Shown: piece after piece, positions 8,664 to 16,616 of the stretch | How positions within the stretch are numbered: position 1 is the stretch's first letter | Layout of the letters: every line of letters starts with the position of its first letter | NCBI GenBank assembly: GCA_965223695.1 | Contig: CBDCXJ010000016.1 | Coordinates: forward strand, 62,001-126,000 | Reading direction: 5' to 3' | Source: JAUVPB01 sp965223695 | GTDB taxonomy: Bacteria > Actinomycetota > Thermoleophilia > Gaiellales > Gaiellaceae | Length of the DNA: 64,000 bases | Made by a program: the position numbers and the translations under genes | The notes under the pieces: model-generated | What the model saw: the letters and a program-made list of their open reading frames with translations, nothing else | The model's database searches: none | What the model was told of the DNA's origin: nothing

Positions 8664-9851
8664 ATGACGACCGAGAGGTCTTTCCACACGCCGGCAAGCC
8701 TGCCGTGGTTCGCCGAACAGCCGGCGTCGGCGGCGGTCAAAGCCGGCGACCTGGTGTTCATAGCGGGCCAGACCTCGCTGGACGAGTCCGGTGCCGTACA
8801 GGCGCCCGGCGACGTGCGCGCCCAGGCGCGGATCGCCTTCGAGCGCATTCAGGAGCTCGTCGAGCTCGCAGGCGGGACGCTGAGCGACATCGTCGATCTC
8901 ATGTCGTTCAACACCGACCTCAACGAGATGGACGCCGTCTTCGAGGTTGCGCGCGAGTTCTTCTCGGGCGAGTACCCGGCCTGGTCGCCGATGGGCACGA
9001 CCGGGCTGCCGGTTCCGGGGCAGCGCGTCTCGATCAGAGCGATCGCGCACGTCGGAGCGGGGGAGAAGGAGTGCTACGTCCCCGACACACTCAAGTGGTG
9101 GCGGGACCTGCCCATGTCGGCCGGGTGCAAGAAGGGCGAGTTGATCTTCGTCGCCGGGCAGGTCGCGGCCGACGCTGCCGGGAACGTCACCGGCCCCGGC
9201 GACGACGCTGCACAAGCGCGCTCTTGCTACGACCGCATGCGCGAGATCATCGAGCACTTCGGAGGCGACTGGAACGACATCATCGACGTGATCACCTTCA
9301 ACCAGGACGCGCGCGGCATGGTGCCATCGGCCGACGTCCAGCGCGAGTACTTCGAGCACATCGACCGCGCCGAGGTTCCTGCCTGGACGGCGATCGGGAT
9401 GACCGGCTTCTACAAGCCGGGAATGCTCTCGTCGTGGCGCGCGATCGCCGACCTGCGCGCTGGGCCGCGGATTGCGAACACCCTCGACTCGATCTGGTGG
9501 AAGATCGACCCGATCTCGGGCGGCACACGCAAGACCGGCGGCACGCTGGTCGGCATGGCCGGCCAGGTTGCCTCGGACGGCGATGGCGAGATCATCGCCC
9601 CGGGCGACGTCGCCGGTCAGGCCCGCTACGCGCTCAACCAGCTGAAGGGCGTACTCGAGGAGTTCGGCGCCGGCATGGACGCGATCGTCGAGGTCACGTC
9701 ATTCCACAAGGATCCCCGAGACTGGGAGATCGTGATGGAGGTCGGCCGTACCTATTTCGCCGACGATGGTCCTGCCTGGACGCCCGCCGGCTGCACCGGC
9801 CTCTTCAAGCACGGGTATCTGCACGAGATACACGCGCTTGCTGTGATCTGA
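8664..9851 (+). CDS. Triple RidA-domain protein (three fused Rid units in one chain)
   Basis: One uninterrupted 395-residue frame contains three consecutive RidA-like domains, roughly residues 10-130, 140-265 and 270-395. Each has the AGQ strand (FIAGQTSLDE, FVAGQVAADA, GMAGQVASDG), the PGD-xxx-QAR helix start, and an end like AWSPMGTTGL, AWTAIGMTGF or AWTPAGCTGL. Rid proteins normally form trimers with active sites between subunits, so a three-domain chain could fold as a covalent pseudo-trimer. None of the three units has the canonical catalytic arginine. ATG at 8664 follows GAGGAGGAGG closely. It is co-transcribed with the single RidA gene; the substrate is unknown. Confidence 0.88.
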   Translation: MTTERSFHTPASLPWFAEQPASAAVKAGDLVFIAGQTSLDESGAVQAPGDVRAQARIAFERIQELVELAGGTLSDIVDLMSFNTDLNEMDAVFEVAREFFSGEYPAWSPMGTTGLPVPGQRVSIRAIAHVGAGEKECYVPDTLKWWRDLPMSAGCKKGELIFVAGQVAADAAGNVTGPGDDAAQARSCYDRMREIIEHFGGDWNDIIDVITFNQDARGMVPSADVQREYFEHIDRAEVPAWTAIGMTGFYKPGMLSSWRAIADLRAGPRIANTLDSIWWKIDPISGGTRKTGGTLVGMAGQVASDGDGEIIAPGDVAGQARYALNQLKGVLEEFGAGMDAIVEVTSFHKDPRDWEIVMEVGRTYFADDGPAWTPAGCTGLFKHGYLHEIHALAVI

Positions 9852-9918
9852 TTCGGGGCTCCGCCCGGCGGCCGCCGAGAAGGGGGGACGGCACGCCCCG
9901 GCTCGCCGGCCTACGGGG

Positions 9919-10349
9919 CTATGCCAGTGCTGGCTCGGGAACGAGACCGAGCTGTTGCATCATGCCGAAGGTGTCCCAGTTGTCGAACCCCTCGACGAGC
10001 TTCCCATCGGCGACCCGCTCGAACGTCATGCCAGTGACGGTCGCCTGCTTCCGGTGGGGGCCAGACCCCACAGATCGCCCTTGTGCGTTCCGGTAGCAGT
10101 CCAGCGCGTCACGACCTTGTCGCCGCTCGAGACCTGATCGTTGATGGTGAGCTTCAGGTCCGGGAACGCCGCACGGTAACCCTCGACCATCTCCTTCATC
10201 CCTGCGGGGCCACGAATCGGCTCGGGTGCAGCCGGATCGATGTTGACGTAATCGGGCGAGATGACCTCGTCGATCACGCCCAGCTTCCCCTGGTTGAAGG
10301 CCTCCTCGATGATGCGACGGACGATTGCCTCGTTATCACGCTTCGCCAT
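9919..10349 (-). pseudogene. SnoaL-like (NTF2-fold) polyketide cyclase-type protein, single-base frameshift
   Basis: From ATG 10349 (AAGGAGG just upstream) the protein starts MAKRDNEAIVRRIIEEAFNQ and shows the SnoaL pattern YVNIDP, GMKEMVEGYRAAFPDLKLTI and TGTHKGDLWGLAPTG. This frame stops at 10026, but the expected C-terminus (QATVTGMTFERVADGKLVEG and the ending LGLVPEPALA) lies in another frame ending at 9919. Adding one base near 10047, in a run of Cs and Gs, gives a normal 143-residue protein. SnoaL-like proteins are small NTF2-fold enzymes of diverse function. The frameshift may be real or an assembly indel. Confidence 0.85.
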
Positions 10350-10456
10350 ATGCGCCTCCTTGTCGAGAGAGCCGGCGGTAAGAGCGGGGCGTGCCGTCCG
10401 AACTATGAATTCTACCCGGTGATTTTGCGTCGAACCGCGGGCAACGTCTGGAGGCG

Positions 10457-10538
10457 GCGCCACGGAGAGCCCTGGGAGGTGGCCGGAGAGCCTGCGGCAA
10501 CTCTCCGGCCGATACGGGTCCCCGTGGCGCACGCCACG
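10457..10538 (-). other. Long structured RNA/DNA element upstream of the SnoaL-like gene
   Basis: Outer arms GCGCCACGG (10457-10465) and CCGTGGCGC (10522-10530) pair perfectly, with partial pairing continuing inwards. An inner 10-bp perfect hairpin GGCCGGAGAG / CTCTCCGGCC spans 10481-10510 with a 10-nt loop. The right outer arm can instead pair with the adjacent CGCCACG (10532-10538), giving a competing hairpin. The element sits between the DUF455 stop and the SnoaL-like start on the strand both genes use. It may be a terminator, an attenuator or an RNA element. It matches no riboswitch class I recognise. Nothing else is evident in 10350-10599. Confidence 0.45.
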
Positions 10539-10599
10539 AGGACGACGTCATCCAGAGATCAGAGTACTGAAATTGCGGTAGTCCGGCGACGAGTCCGCG

Positions 10600-11946
10600 T
10601 CAATCGGTCTCTTCGACCTGTGAGCCCGCACCTGCGCTGATCTCGGCGATCTCCTCCTCGGAGTAGCCGAGCAGGCGCTTCGCGGTCACGTTCACGACAC
10701 GGCCCGGGCCGGTCTCGTCAGCGCCGAGGCGCACGAGCGGGATCGCGCTGTCGCCGCCCTCGTCATCGTGCATGCTCTTGAACGCCTCGAGCGACTCGCG
10801 CGAGGCCGCAAGGGCTTCCTCGAGGCTCTCGCCCGACTGCTCGGCGATCCAGCGCGCCCACTTTCCGCCGAACTGGCCATGCACGATCTCGTCGGCCATC
10901 TCGTAGTCCTTGAGGATCGCCGAGAGCTCATCGCCCAGCTCGCGGAAAGCATCCCGATGCTGCGTCTGCGTGTCGGTCGAGACCTCGGCCTCGGCGATCA
11001 CGTTGACCATCAAGATCTTGCGCAGCGTGGTCGGCTCGCGCACGTACTCCTCGTAGCCGGGCGCCTTGGCGGGGAACTCGCCGACGCGGCCGTCGTAGCG
11101 CTCGAGCACGTTGAGCAGGAGCTCGACGTGGCGGGCCTCATCCCAGGCGATCCGGGCGGCCTCGACGTGGAATTGCCACGGCATCTCGGGGAACTCGTAG
11201 ACGTAGCGGCCGAAGATGTCGAGCGCCTCGGTCTCAGAGAAGACGAGGTCGTGGATGCAGCGGCGCATCGCCGTGCCGAAGTCATCGGGGAACTCGGGCA
11301 TCGGCTGCTCGAAGGCCAGCTTCTCGACCGAGGCAGGCCAGTGAGGCGAGTCGAGCGGGACGCGGTCGTGGCCAACAAACTGGCCGTCGACCAGGCCGCC
11401 GTCCTCGGCGAACATGTCCCAGAGCGGCTCCACCGGGCGCGCGCCAGACCCGACGCCGCGGTCGGCGAGCAGTGCGAGGCCAGAGCTCAGGTGATCCTCC
11501 TCTTCCGTGATCACGTGCGCGAGCATGCGGGCCGTCGGCTCATCGACGTACGGAGGACAACCGTCGAGGTGGCGGCGCAGATCGGCGAGCAGCGCAGGCT
11601 TCACGACCTGGAAGAGCCCGACAAGGAAGTCGGCCGGGCTCGCGGCCCGCTCGAGCTCGAGCAGAGCAGGCGCCGTTCTCGAGCGCAACGCCGGCAGCCG
11701 ATCGGGTGCGACCCGAAGCTCGAGCAGCCGCTTCTCGAGCCGCTCGGCGTGCTCGGCGTCCTCGTAGAGGATCCGCCCGAGCAGCATCTTCTCAGGCAAC
11801 TCCGGCGTCTGTGCGATCCAGCGGCCGACCAGGCGCGCAAGCTCGACCTCGGCCGTGTAGAGGATCCCGAGCCCGCGGGCGTTGTCGCGCACATCGTGCA
11901 TTCGCTCGGGAACGACGCGGCTGTAGTTCTTGATCACCTGGCTCAT
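10600..11946 (-). CDS. Two-domain ferritin-like protein (DUF455 family)
   Basis: The 448-residue protein contains two stretches of ferritin-like di-iron signatures. The first half has EDAEH (about 62-66) and EEEDH (148-152). The second half has ETEALDIFGRYVYEFP and WDEARHVELL (268-277), the DUF455 hallmark also related to MiaE-type hydroxylases. Such proteins probably bind two metals with Glu/His ligands; their substrate is mostly unknown. The C-terminal tail after residue 400 includes a segment like LLGYSEEEIAEI. The gene is divergent from an LLM flavoprotein across a 95-bp region holding a palindromic operator. That arrangement suggests shared control of an oxidative pathway. Confidence 0.8.
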   Translation of the reverse strand: MSQVIKNYSRVVPERMHDVRDNARGLGILYTAEVELARLVGRWIAQTPELPEKMLLGRILYEDAEHAERLEKRLLELRVAPDRLPALRSRTAPALLELERAASPADFLVGLFQVVKPALLADLRRHLDGCPPYVDEPTARMLAHVITEEEDHLSSGLALLADRGVGSGARPVEPLWDMFAEDGGLVDGQFVGHDRVPLDSPHWPASVEKLAFEQPMPEFPDDFGTAMRRCIHDLVFSETEALDIFGRYVYEFPEMPWQFHVEAARIAWDEARHVELLLNVLERYDGRVGEFPAKAPGYEEYVREPTTLRKILMVNVIAEAEVSTDTQTQHRDAFRELGDELSAILKDYEMADEIVHGQFGGKWARWIAEQSGESLEEALAASRESLEAFKSMHDDEGGDSAIPLVRLGADETGPGRVVNVTAKRLLGYSEEEIAEISAGAGSQVEETD

Positions 11947-11978
11947 GGGGCCTCCCGCCGGTGGTGGAGCTCGACTTT

Positions 11979-12000
11979 AGATGATCGGTTCCGACCATCT
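11979..12000. promoter_or_regulatory. 22-bp near-perfect palindrome (candidate TetR-type operator)
   Basis: Half-sites AGATGATCGG and CCGACCATCT flank TT; nine of ten positions are complementary. It lies between the divergent DUF455 gene (start 11946) and the LLM gene (start 12042), ending 5 bp before the LLM -35 box, so a bound dimer could control both genes. TetR-family dimers commonly bind such sites; the regulator is not identified. Confidence 0.5.
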
Positions 12001-12005
12001 CGCGA

Positions 12006-12034
12006 TTGACCCCCAGCCCCGACCCGCGTAGCCT
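12006..12034 (+). promoter_or_regulatory. Sigma70-type promoter for a leaderless LLM transcript
   Basis: TTGACC (12006-12011), a 17-bp spacer and TAGCCT (12029-12034) form a good housekeeping-like promoter. Transcription would start about 7 bp later, at or next to the GTG at 12042, and no Shine-Dalgarno site is present, so the mRNA should be leaderless. Confidence 0.55.
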
Positions 12035-12041
12035 CTCGCGC

Positions 12042-13124
12042 GTGCAGCTCGGCTATTTCACGATGCCGCTCCACCCTCCCGGGTCGGATCTGACCGAGAC
12101 GCTCGACGACGACCTCGACCAGATCGTCACGCTCGATCGGCTGGGCTACAGCGAGGCCTGGATCGGCGAGCACTACGCAGCGCCGTGGGAGAACATCTCG
12201 GCGCCGGACCTGGTCATCGCCAAGGCGCTATCGATGACCGAGAACATCGTCTTCGGCACCGGGGTGAGCTGCCTCGCCTACCACAACCCGTTCGTCCTGG
12301 CGCATCGCATCGCCGTGCTCGATCACCTCGCGCACGGACGCTTCATCTGGGGGATCGGGCCGGGCTCGTTCATCGGCGACTTGCAGGCTTTTGGCCTCGA
12401 CGGCGCGAGCGGCGAGCACCGAGCTGTCGGTCGCGAGGCGCTCGAGTTGATCCTCAGCCTGTGGGACGACCCGAAGCCCGCGACGTACGAGCACGATCGG
12501 TGGAAGTTCACCGTGCCCGAGCCGCGCCCGGAAGCGGGCATAGGCGTCCACGTCAAGCCCTTCCAGCGACCCCATCCGCCAATCGCCGTGGCGGGGCTCT
12601 CGCCGAGCTCCGAGACGCTTGTCCTGGCCGGCGAGCGCGGCTGGATCCCAATGAGCATCAACCTGATTCCCCCTCGCTACCTCAAGAGCCACTGGGCCTC
12701 GGTCGAGCAGGGAGCGAGCGCCGCCTCCCGCACCGCCGACCGATCGAAGTGGCGCGTCGCGCGCGACATCTACGTGGCCGAGACCCCGGAGCAGGCGCGG
12801 CGGGAGGCGATCGAGGGAACTCTGGGTCGCGACTATCAGGACTTCTTCATGTCGCTCTTTCGCACGATGGATCGCGTTGATCTCGTGAAGGAAGACCCCG
12901 AGATGGCCGACAGCGAGATCACCTCCGAGTACTTCGCCGACAACATCTGGGTTGTCGGCGACCCCGACCAGGTCGCGCAGAAGCTACGAGACCTCCACGA
13001 GGAGCTAGGCGGCTTCGGCGTGCTGCTGGCGATGGGCCACGAGTGGCAGCCGCGGGAGGCGTGGGAGCGCTCGATGACGCTGCTGGCCGAAGAGGTCATG
13101 CCGCAGCTAGCTGATCTCAGCTAG
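12042..13124 (+). CDS. LLM class flavin-dependent oxidoreductase (limonene monooxygenase-like)
   Basis: A 360-residue luciferase-like (bacterial bioluminescence fold) TIM-barrel protein using FMNH2 or F420. Signs are VQLGYFTMPLHPPG at the start, GYSEAWIGEHY, the barrel-core FGTGVSCLAYHNPFVLAHRI, GRFIWGIGPGS, and the C-terminal WVVGDPDQVAQKL. The GTG at 12042 is chosen over an ATG at 12006 because the latter lies in the -35 box and the extra residues look non-coding. Members with the VGDPD motif act on terpenoids or alkanes; the substrate here is unknown. Likely regulated by the palindrome upstream. Confidence 0.9.
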   Translation: MQLGYFTMPLHPPGSDLTETLDDDLDQIVTLDRLGYSEAWIGEHYAAPWENISAPDLVIAKALSMTENIVFGTGVSCLAYHNPFVLAHRIAVLDHLAHGRFIWGIGPGSFIGDLQAFGLDGASGEHRAVGREALELILSLWDDPKPATYEHDRWKFTVPEPRPEAGIGVHVKPFQRPHPPIAVAGLSPSSETLVLAGERGWIPMSINLIPPRYLKSHWASVEQGASAASRTADRSKWRVARDIYVAETPEQARREAIEGTLGRDYQDFFMSLFRTMDRVDLVKEDPEMADSEITSEYFADNIWVVGDPDQVAQKLRDLHEELGGFGVLLAMGHEWQPREAWERSMTLLAEEVMPQLADLS

Positions 13125-13148
13125 CCGGGCTCGTACACTGCACAGACC

Positions 13149-14306
13149 ATGAGCGAAGCCTTCATCGTCGACGCCGTGCGTACCCCGACCGGGAAGGGTG
13201 GTGGGGCGCTGGCCGGCTACCACGCTGCCGACCTGGCGGCGATCCCGATCAAGGCGCTATTCGAGCGCACCGACGTCGATCCGAACGCGATCGACGACGT
13301 GCAGCTCGGCTGCGTCAACCAGATCGGGCCTCAGACGAGCTGTATCGCCAGAACGGCCTGGCTCACGGCCGGTCTGCCGGAGCACGTCCCGGGCGTCACG
13401 ATCGACCGGCGCTGCGGCTCCTCGCTGCAGGCCACCCAGTTCGCCGCGACCACCGTCATGGCCGGGATCGCCGATCTGGTCGTAGCCGGCGGTGTCGAGA
13501 GCATGAGCGTCGTCCCGCTCGGCTCGCCTCGTCGTGCCTGGGTCAAGGAGGGAGACGATCCTCTCCCGGGCCCGTTCGAGGCCGACGGCTGGCGGGAGCG
13601 CTACGGCCCGATCGATCCGAGCCAGTTCCGCGGCGCCGACCAGATCGCCGAGGAGTGGGGCTTCGATCGCGAGCAGCTCGAGGATCTCGCCCAGGACTCA
13701 CACGAGCGAGCGGCCGCGGCCTGGGACCAAGGCCGCTTCGACGCCGAGGTCTGTGCAACCCCAGGTATCGAGCGCGACCAGGGCATCCGCGTCCCCGTCG
13801 ACCGCGAGAAGATGGCCAGCCTGAAGACGCTGGCCGACGGTGGCGTGATCACGCCGGCGACGTCGAGCCAGGTCTCTGATGGTGCCGCGGCGCTCCTCGT
13901 CGCCTCCGAGGAGGCCGTCGAGCGGCACGGCCTCGAGCCGATGGCTCGCATCCACACGATGACGGTCGCCGGCGACGACCCGATGATCATGCTGACGGCG
14001 CCGGTGCCGGCGACGAAGAAGGCGTTCGAGCGCTCGGGCCTCGGGCCGGAGGACCTCGACGTAGTCGAGGTCAACGAGGCCTTCGCGCCGGTCATCGCCA
14101 TGTGCGAGAAGGAGCTCGGGCTCGAGCGCGAGCAGGTCAACGTGAACGGCGGCGCGATGGCGCTGGGCCACCCGCTCGGCGCGACCGGGTCGAAGATTTT
14201 GACGACGCTGCTGCACGAGCTCGAGCGTCGTGATGGTCGCTACGGGCTCGCGACGCTCTGCGAGGCCGGCGGTCAGGCGAACGCCATGATCGTCGAGCGC
14301 GTCTAG
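13149..14306 (+). CDS. Thiolase / acetyl-CoA C-acetyltransferase
   Basis: A 385-residue thiolase that would carry out the thiolytic cleavage (or condensation) step of acyl-CoA metabolism. The nucleophile is Cys89 in DRRCGSS, the catalytic His is in the ALGHPLGATG motif and the second Cys is in LCEAGGQANA (usually CxGGG in biosynthetic enzymes, here CEAGG). The N-terminus FIVDAVRTPTGK is typical. Its length matches the family. It is convergent with a 3-hydroxyacyl-CoA dehydrogenase gene, which catalyses the preceding beta-oxidation step. Confidence 0.93.
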   Translation: MSEAFIVDAVRTPTGKGGGALAGYHAADLAAIPIKALFERTDVDPNAIDDVQLGCVNQIGPQTSCIARTAWLTAGLPEHVPGVTIDRRCGSSLQATQFAATTVMAGIADLVVAGGVESMSVVPLGSPRRAWVKEGDDPLPGPFEADGWRERYGPIDPSQFRGADQIAEEWGFDREQLEDLAQDSHERAAAAWDQGRFDAEVCATPGIERDQGIRVPVDREKMASLKTLADGGVITPATSSQVSDGAAALLVASEEAVERHGLEPMARIHTMTVAGDDPMIMLTAPVPATKKAFERSGLGPEDLDVVEVNEAFAPVIAMCEKELGLEREQVNVNGGAMALGHPLGATGSKILTTLLHELERRDGRYGLATLCEAGGQANAMIVERV

Positions 14307-14372
14307 GCCGCTCAGCGCTGCCGGGTAGCGCGCGCGGTCGTCTCTGCCGGCGAGCCGGCCCAGTCTCGCTGG

Positions 14373-15260
14373 TTAACTCGCGTCGTCGTCGCTGACGACC
14401 CGGTTCCCGTCGGCGTCGTAGTCGTAGATTCCGCCGCCCGTCTTGCGGCCGTAGCGGCCCGACTCGACCAGCTCACGGACGAAGTCGGGGGCCTTAAAGC
14501 GCTCTCCGTGTTCCTTGGCGAGCGCATCGGCGTTGAACAGGAACGTGTCGAGCCCCACGAGATCTCCGAGCTCGAGCGGTCCCATCGGGTGATTGAATCC
14601 GAGTCGGAGCGCCTTGTCGATGTCCTCGGGACTCGCGATCCCCGCCTCGAGGATGCGCAGGCACTCCAGGCGCAGGATCACCGAGCAGCGAGTCGTGATG
14701 AACCCGGCCGCATCTTTGTGACAGATGACGGTCTCCTTGCCGAGGCCACGGGCGAAGGCAAGCGCCTCCTCGAGTGTCTCAGCGCTCGTCCACTCGCTGG
14801 CGATCAGCTCGACGAGGTTCATCATCACCGGCGGGTTGAAGAAGTGCATGCCGACGAGGCGCTCGGCCGTCGCTCCGAGCTTGGCACCGATCGCCGAGAT
14901 CGGGATGTGACTCGTGTTCGACGCGAGCAAGCAGCCGGCGGGCGCGTGCTCGACGACCCGAGCGAAGACCTCCTGCTTGAGTTCGAGCTGCTCGGGCACC
15001 GCCTCGATGACGATGTCGGCCTTGCCCACGACATCGGCCATCTCCGTTCCGAAGCTGAGCCGTGACATCGTCGTCTCGCGCTCGTCCGGCGTGACGTGCT
15101 TCTTGCGTTCGAGTCGCGCAAGGCTCTTCTCGATTGCCGCCCGCGTGCGCTCGAGCTCGACCTCTCCGACGTCGAGGACGCTGGCGTCGTGTCCGGCCAT
15201 CGCCGAGACCTGGGCGATGCCGTTCCCCATGATGCCGCCGCCGAGGACTGCAACGTTCAT
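14373..15260 (-). CDS. 3-hydroxybutyryl-CoA / 3-hydroxyacyl-CoA dehydrogenase
   Basis: A 295-residue NAD-dependent dehydrogenase of fatty acid or butyrate metabolism. An N-terminal Rossmann motif VAVLGGGIMGNGIAQVSA is followed by the catalytic region SNTSHIPISAIG and GMHFFNPPVMMNLVE, with His and Glu in the expected places, then the helical domain KDAAGFITTR and GFNHPMGPLELGDLVGLD. Full-length for the stand-alone (Hbd/FadB2) class. It would oxidise L-3-hydroxyacyl-CoA to 3-ketoacyl-CoA, the substrate of the neighbouring thiolase. Confidence 0.93.
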   Translation of the reverse strand: MNVAVLGGGIMGNGIAQVSAMAGHDASVLDVGEVELERTRAAIEKSLARLERKKHVTPDERETTMSRLSFGTEMADVVGKADIVIEAVPEQLELKQEVFARVVEHAPAGCLLASNTSHIPISAIGAKLGATAERLVGMHFFNPPVMMNLVELIASEWTSAETLEEALAFARGLGKETVICHKDAAGFITTRCSVILRLECLRILEAGIASPEDIDKALRLGFNHPMGPLELGDLVGLDTFLFNADALAKEHGERFKAPDFVRELVESGRYGRKTGGGIYDYDADGNRVVSDDDAS

Positions 15261-15304
15261 GCGCGGTACGGTAGCGCCGCGCGATCGATCCCAGGAGGCC
15301 CGTT

Positions 15305-16096
15305 ATGAAAAAAGTTCTCGTCATCGTTCCCTTCCCGCTCTCCGATGCGGGTGTCGACAACCGCCGAGCCCAGCGCGAGCTGGCTGGCCTCGGACCCGAC
15401 ATCGAGTTCGACTACCGCCCCACCAAGGCGAGCTGCGCGATGTTCGACAGCCCGCACGACTGGCTGCTCGCCGACATGGGCGTGTACGAGGTCGGCGCCG
15501 GCGCGCAGGATGAGGGCTACGACGCCGTCTGCATCGACTCGATGAGCGACTCTGCGCTCGGCCCGCTGCGCTCGGTTCTCGACATTCCCGTGATCGGGCC
15601 CGCGCGCACGTCGTACATGGTTGCTCTCAGCCTCGCCAACTCGTTCGGGATCGTCACCTACGGCGATCCCGAGGGCGGACGCGCGGTCAACAACGCGGTC
15701 CCGCTCCTCTACAAGAAGACGCTGAAGGAGTACGGCATTGCCGACAAGTGCGCCTCGATCCAGGGCGCGCCGATCGAGTCTGACTGGGAGAACCTGCTCT
15801 CAGGAAAGGAAGACAAGGCGTTCCCGCTGCTGCTCGCGGCCGGCGAGCGCTGCGTCGAGGCGGGAGCCGACGCGATCATTCTCGGCTCGACGACGCTCTA
15901 CCAGGCCGCCGACCACCTGGCACAGAACCTGCCGGTGCCGGTGATCAACCCGGGCCCTCTGACCTACAGGATGGCCGAGCTCCTGTTCGGGTTGGGTCTC
16001 ACGCACAGTCGAATGTCGTTCCCGGCACCTGCCGTGCCGAAGATCGATGTCGCTCACGCGATGCTCGACGCGGCAGCGGCGGCGGAGGGGAGATAG
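15305..16096 (+). CDS. Asp/Glu/hydantoin racemase-fold protein lacking both cysteines
   Basis: A 263-residue two-lobed protein of the aspartate/glutamate/hydantoin racemase superfamily. It starts KKVLVIVPFPLSDAG, has PVIGPARTSYMVALSLANSFG in the middle, and ends in ADAIILGSTTLYQAA and VPVINPGPLTYRMAELL. In hydantoin and amino acid racemases two Cys residues act as acid/base (VIACFxDPGL and LGCxxM). Here the aligned positions read CIDSMSDSAL and LGSTTLY, so both appear to be Ser. It could have a different isomerase or lyase activity, or none. AGGAGG about 10 bp ahead of the ATG supports the start. HyuA/HyuB genes lie further downstream in the window. Confidence 0.8.
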   Translation: MKKVLVIVPFPLSDAGVDNRRAQRELAGLGPDIEFDYRPTKASCAMFDSPHDWLLADMGVYEVGAGAQDEGYDAVCIDSMSDSALGPLRSVLDIPVIGPARTSYMVALSLANSFGIVTYGDPEGGRAVNNAVPLLYKKTLKEYGIADKCASIQGAPIESDWENLLSGKEDKAFPLLLAAGERCVEAGADAIILGSTTLYQAADHLAQNLPVPVINPGPLTYRMAELLFGLGLTHSRMSFPAPAVPKIDVAHAMLDAAAAAEGR

Positions 16097-16100
16097 ACTT

Positions 16101-16118
16101 TTCAGTCATATGACTGAA
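16101..16118. promoter_or_regulatory. Perfect 18-bp palindrome (candidate TetR operator)
   Basis: TTCAGTCATATGACTGAA is fully self-complementary. Such sites are typical targets of TetR-family dimers. It lies 5 bp after the racemase-like stop and 30 bp before the SRPBCC start, in an operon that also encodes a TetR-type regulator, suggesting autoregulation. Confidence 0.6.
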
Positions 16119-16147
16119 CCGCCCTGTCGCGAAAACCGATCAGCGTC

Positions 16148-16591
16148 GTGAGCGTCGACGTCACGACCGAGACGATCATCGAGCGACCGCGCGAGGACGT
16201 GGCCGGCTTCGCGGGTGATCCGACCAACGCGCCCAGCTGGTACGCGAACATCGCGTCGGTCGAGTGGAAGACCGAGCCGCCGCTGCAGCTCGGCTCTCAG
16301 CTCGCGTTCGTCGCGAATTTTCTCGGTCGTGAGCTGCGCTACACATACGAGATCGTCGAGCTCGTCGCGGGCGAGCGTCTCGTGATGCGGACTGCGCAGG
16401 GGCCGTTCCCGATGGAGACCAGCTACGTCTGGGAGATGGCGGGCGAGGCTCAGACGCGAATGACGCTTCGCAACCGCGGCGCGCCAAGCGGCTTCTCGCG
16501 GCTGGCGGCGCCGTTCATGGAGATGGCAATGCGGCGCGCCAACAAGAAGGACCTGCGCGCGTTGAAGGAGCTGCTCGAGGCCGACGCGTGA
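16148..16591 (+). CDS. SRPBCC (START/Bet v1-fold) family protein
   Basis: A 147-residue small ligand-binding helix-grip fold protein. It starts with VDVTTETIIERPREDVAGFA, has AGDPTNAPSWYANIASVEW, a central beta-sheet with LVAGERLVMRT and the closing amphipathic helix FMEMAMRRANKKDLRALKEL. Family members bind hydrophobic ligands or act as cyclases/aromatases; the function here is unknown. Start is GTG at 16148. The palindrome upstream and the TetR gene 25 bp downstream suggest a self-regulated two-gene unit. Confidence 0.82.
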   Translation: MSVDVTTETIIERPREDVAGFAGDPTNAPSWYANIASVEWKTEPPLQLGSQLAFVANFLGRELRYTYEIVELVAGERLVMRTAQGPFPMETSYVWEMAGEAQTRMTLRNRGAPSGFSRLAAPFMEMAMRRANKKDLRALKELLEADA

Positions 16592-16616
16592 GGCCGGCGT
16601 GCGCTGACCCCGGCGA

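Noticed and set aside
10457..10538. Hairpin region considered as a glycine, cobalamin or SRP-type RNA
   Set aside because: Conserved core sequences of those RNAs are absent; only the stem layout is suggestive.
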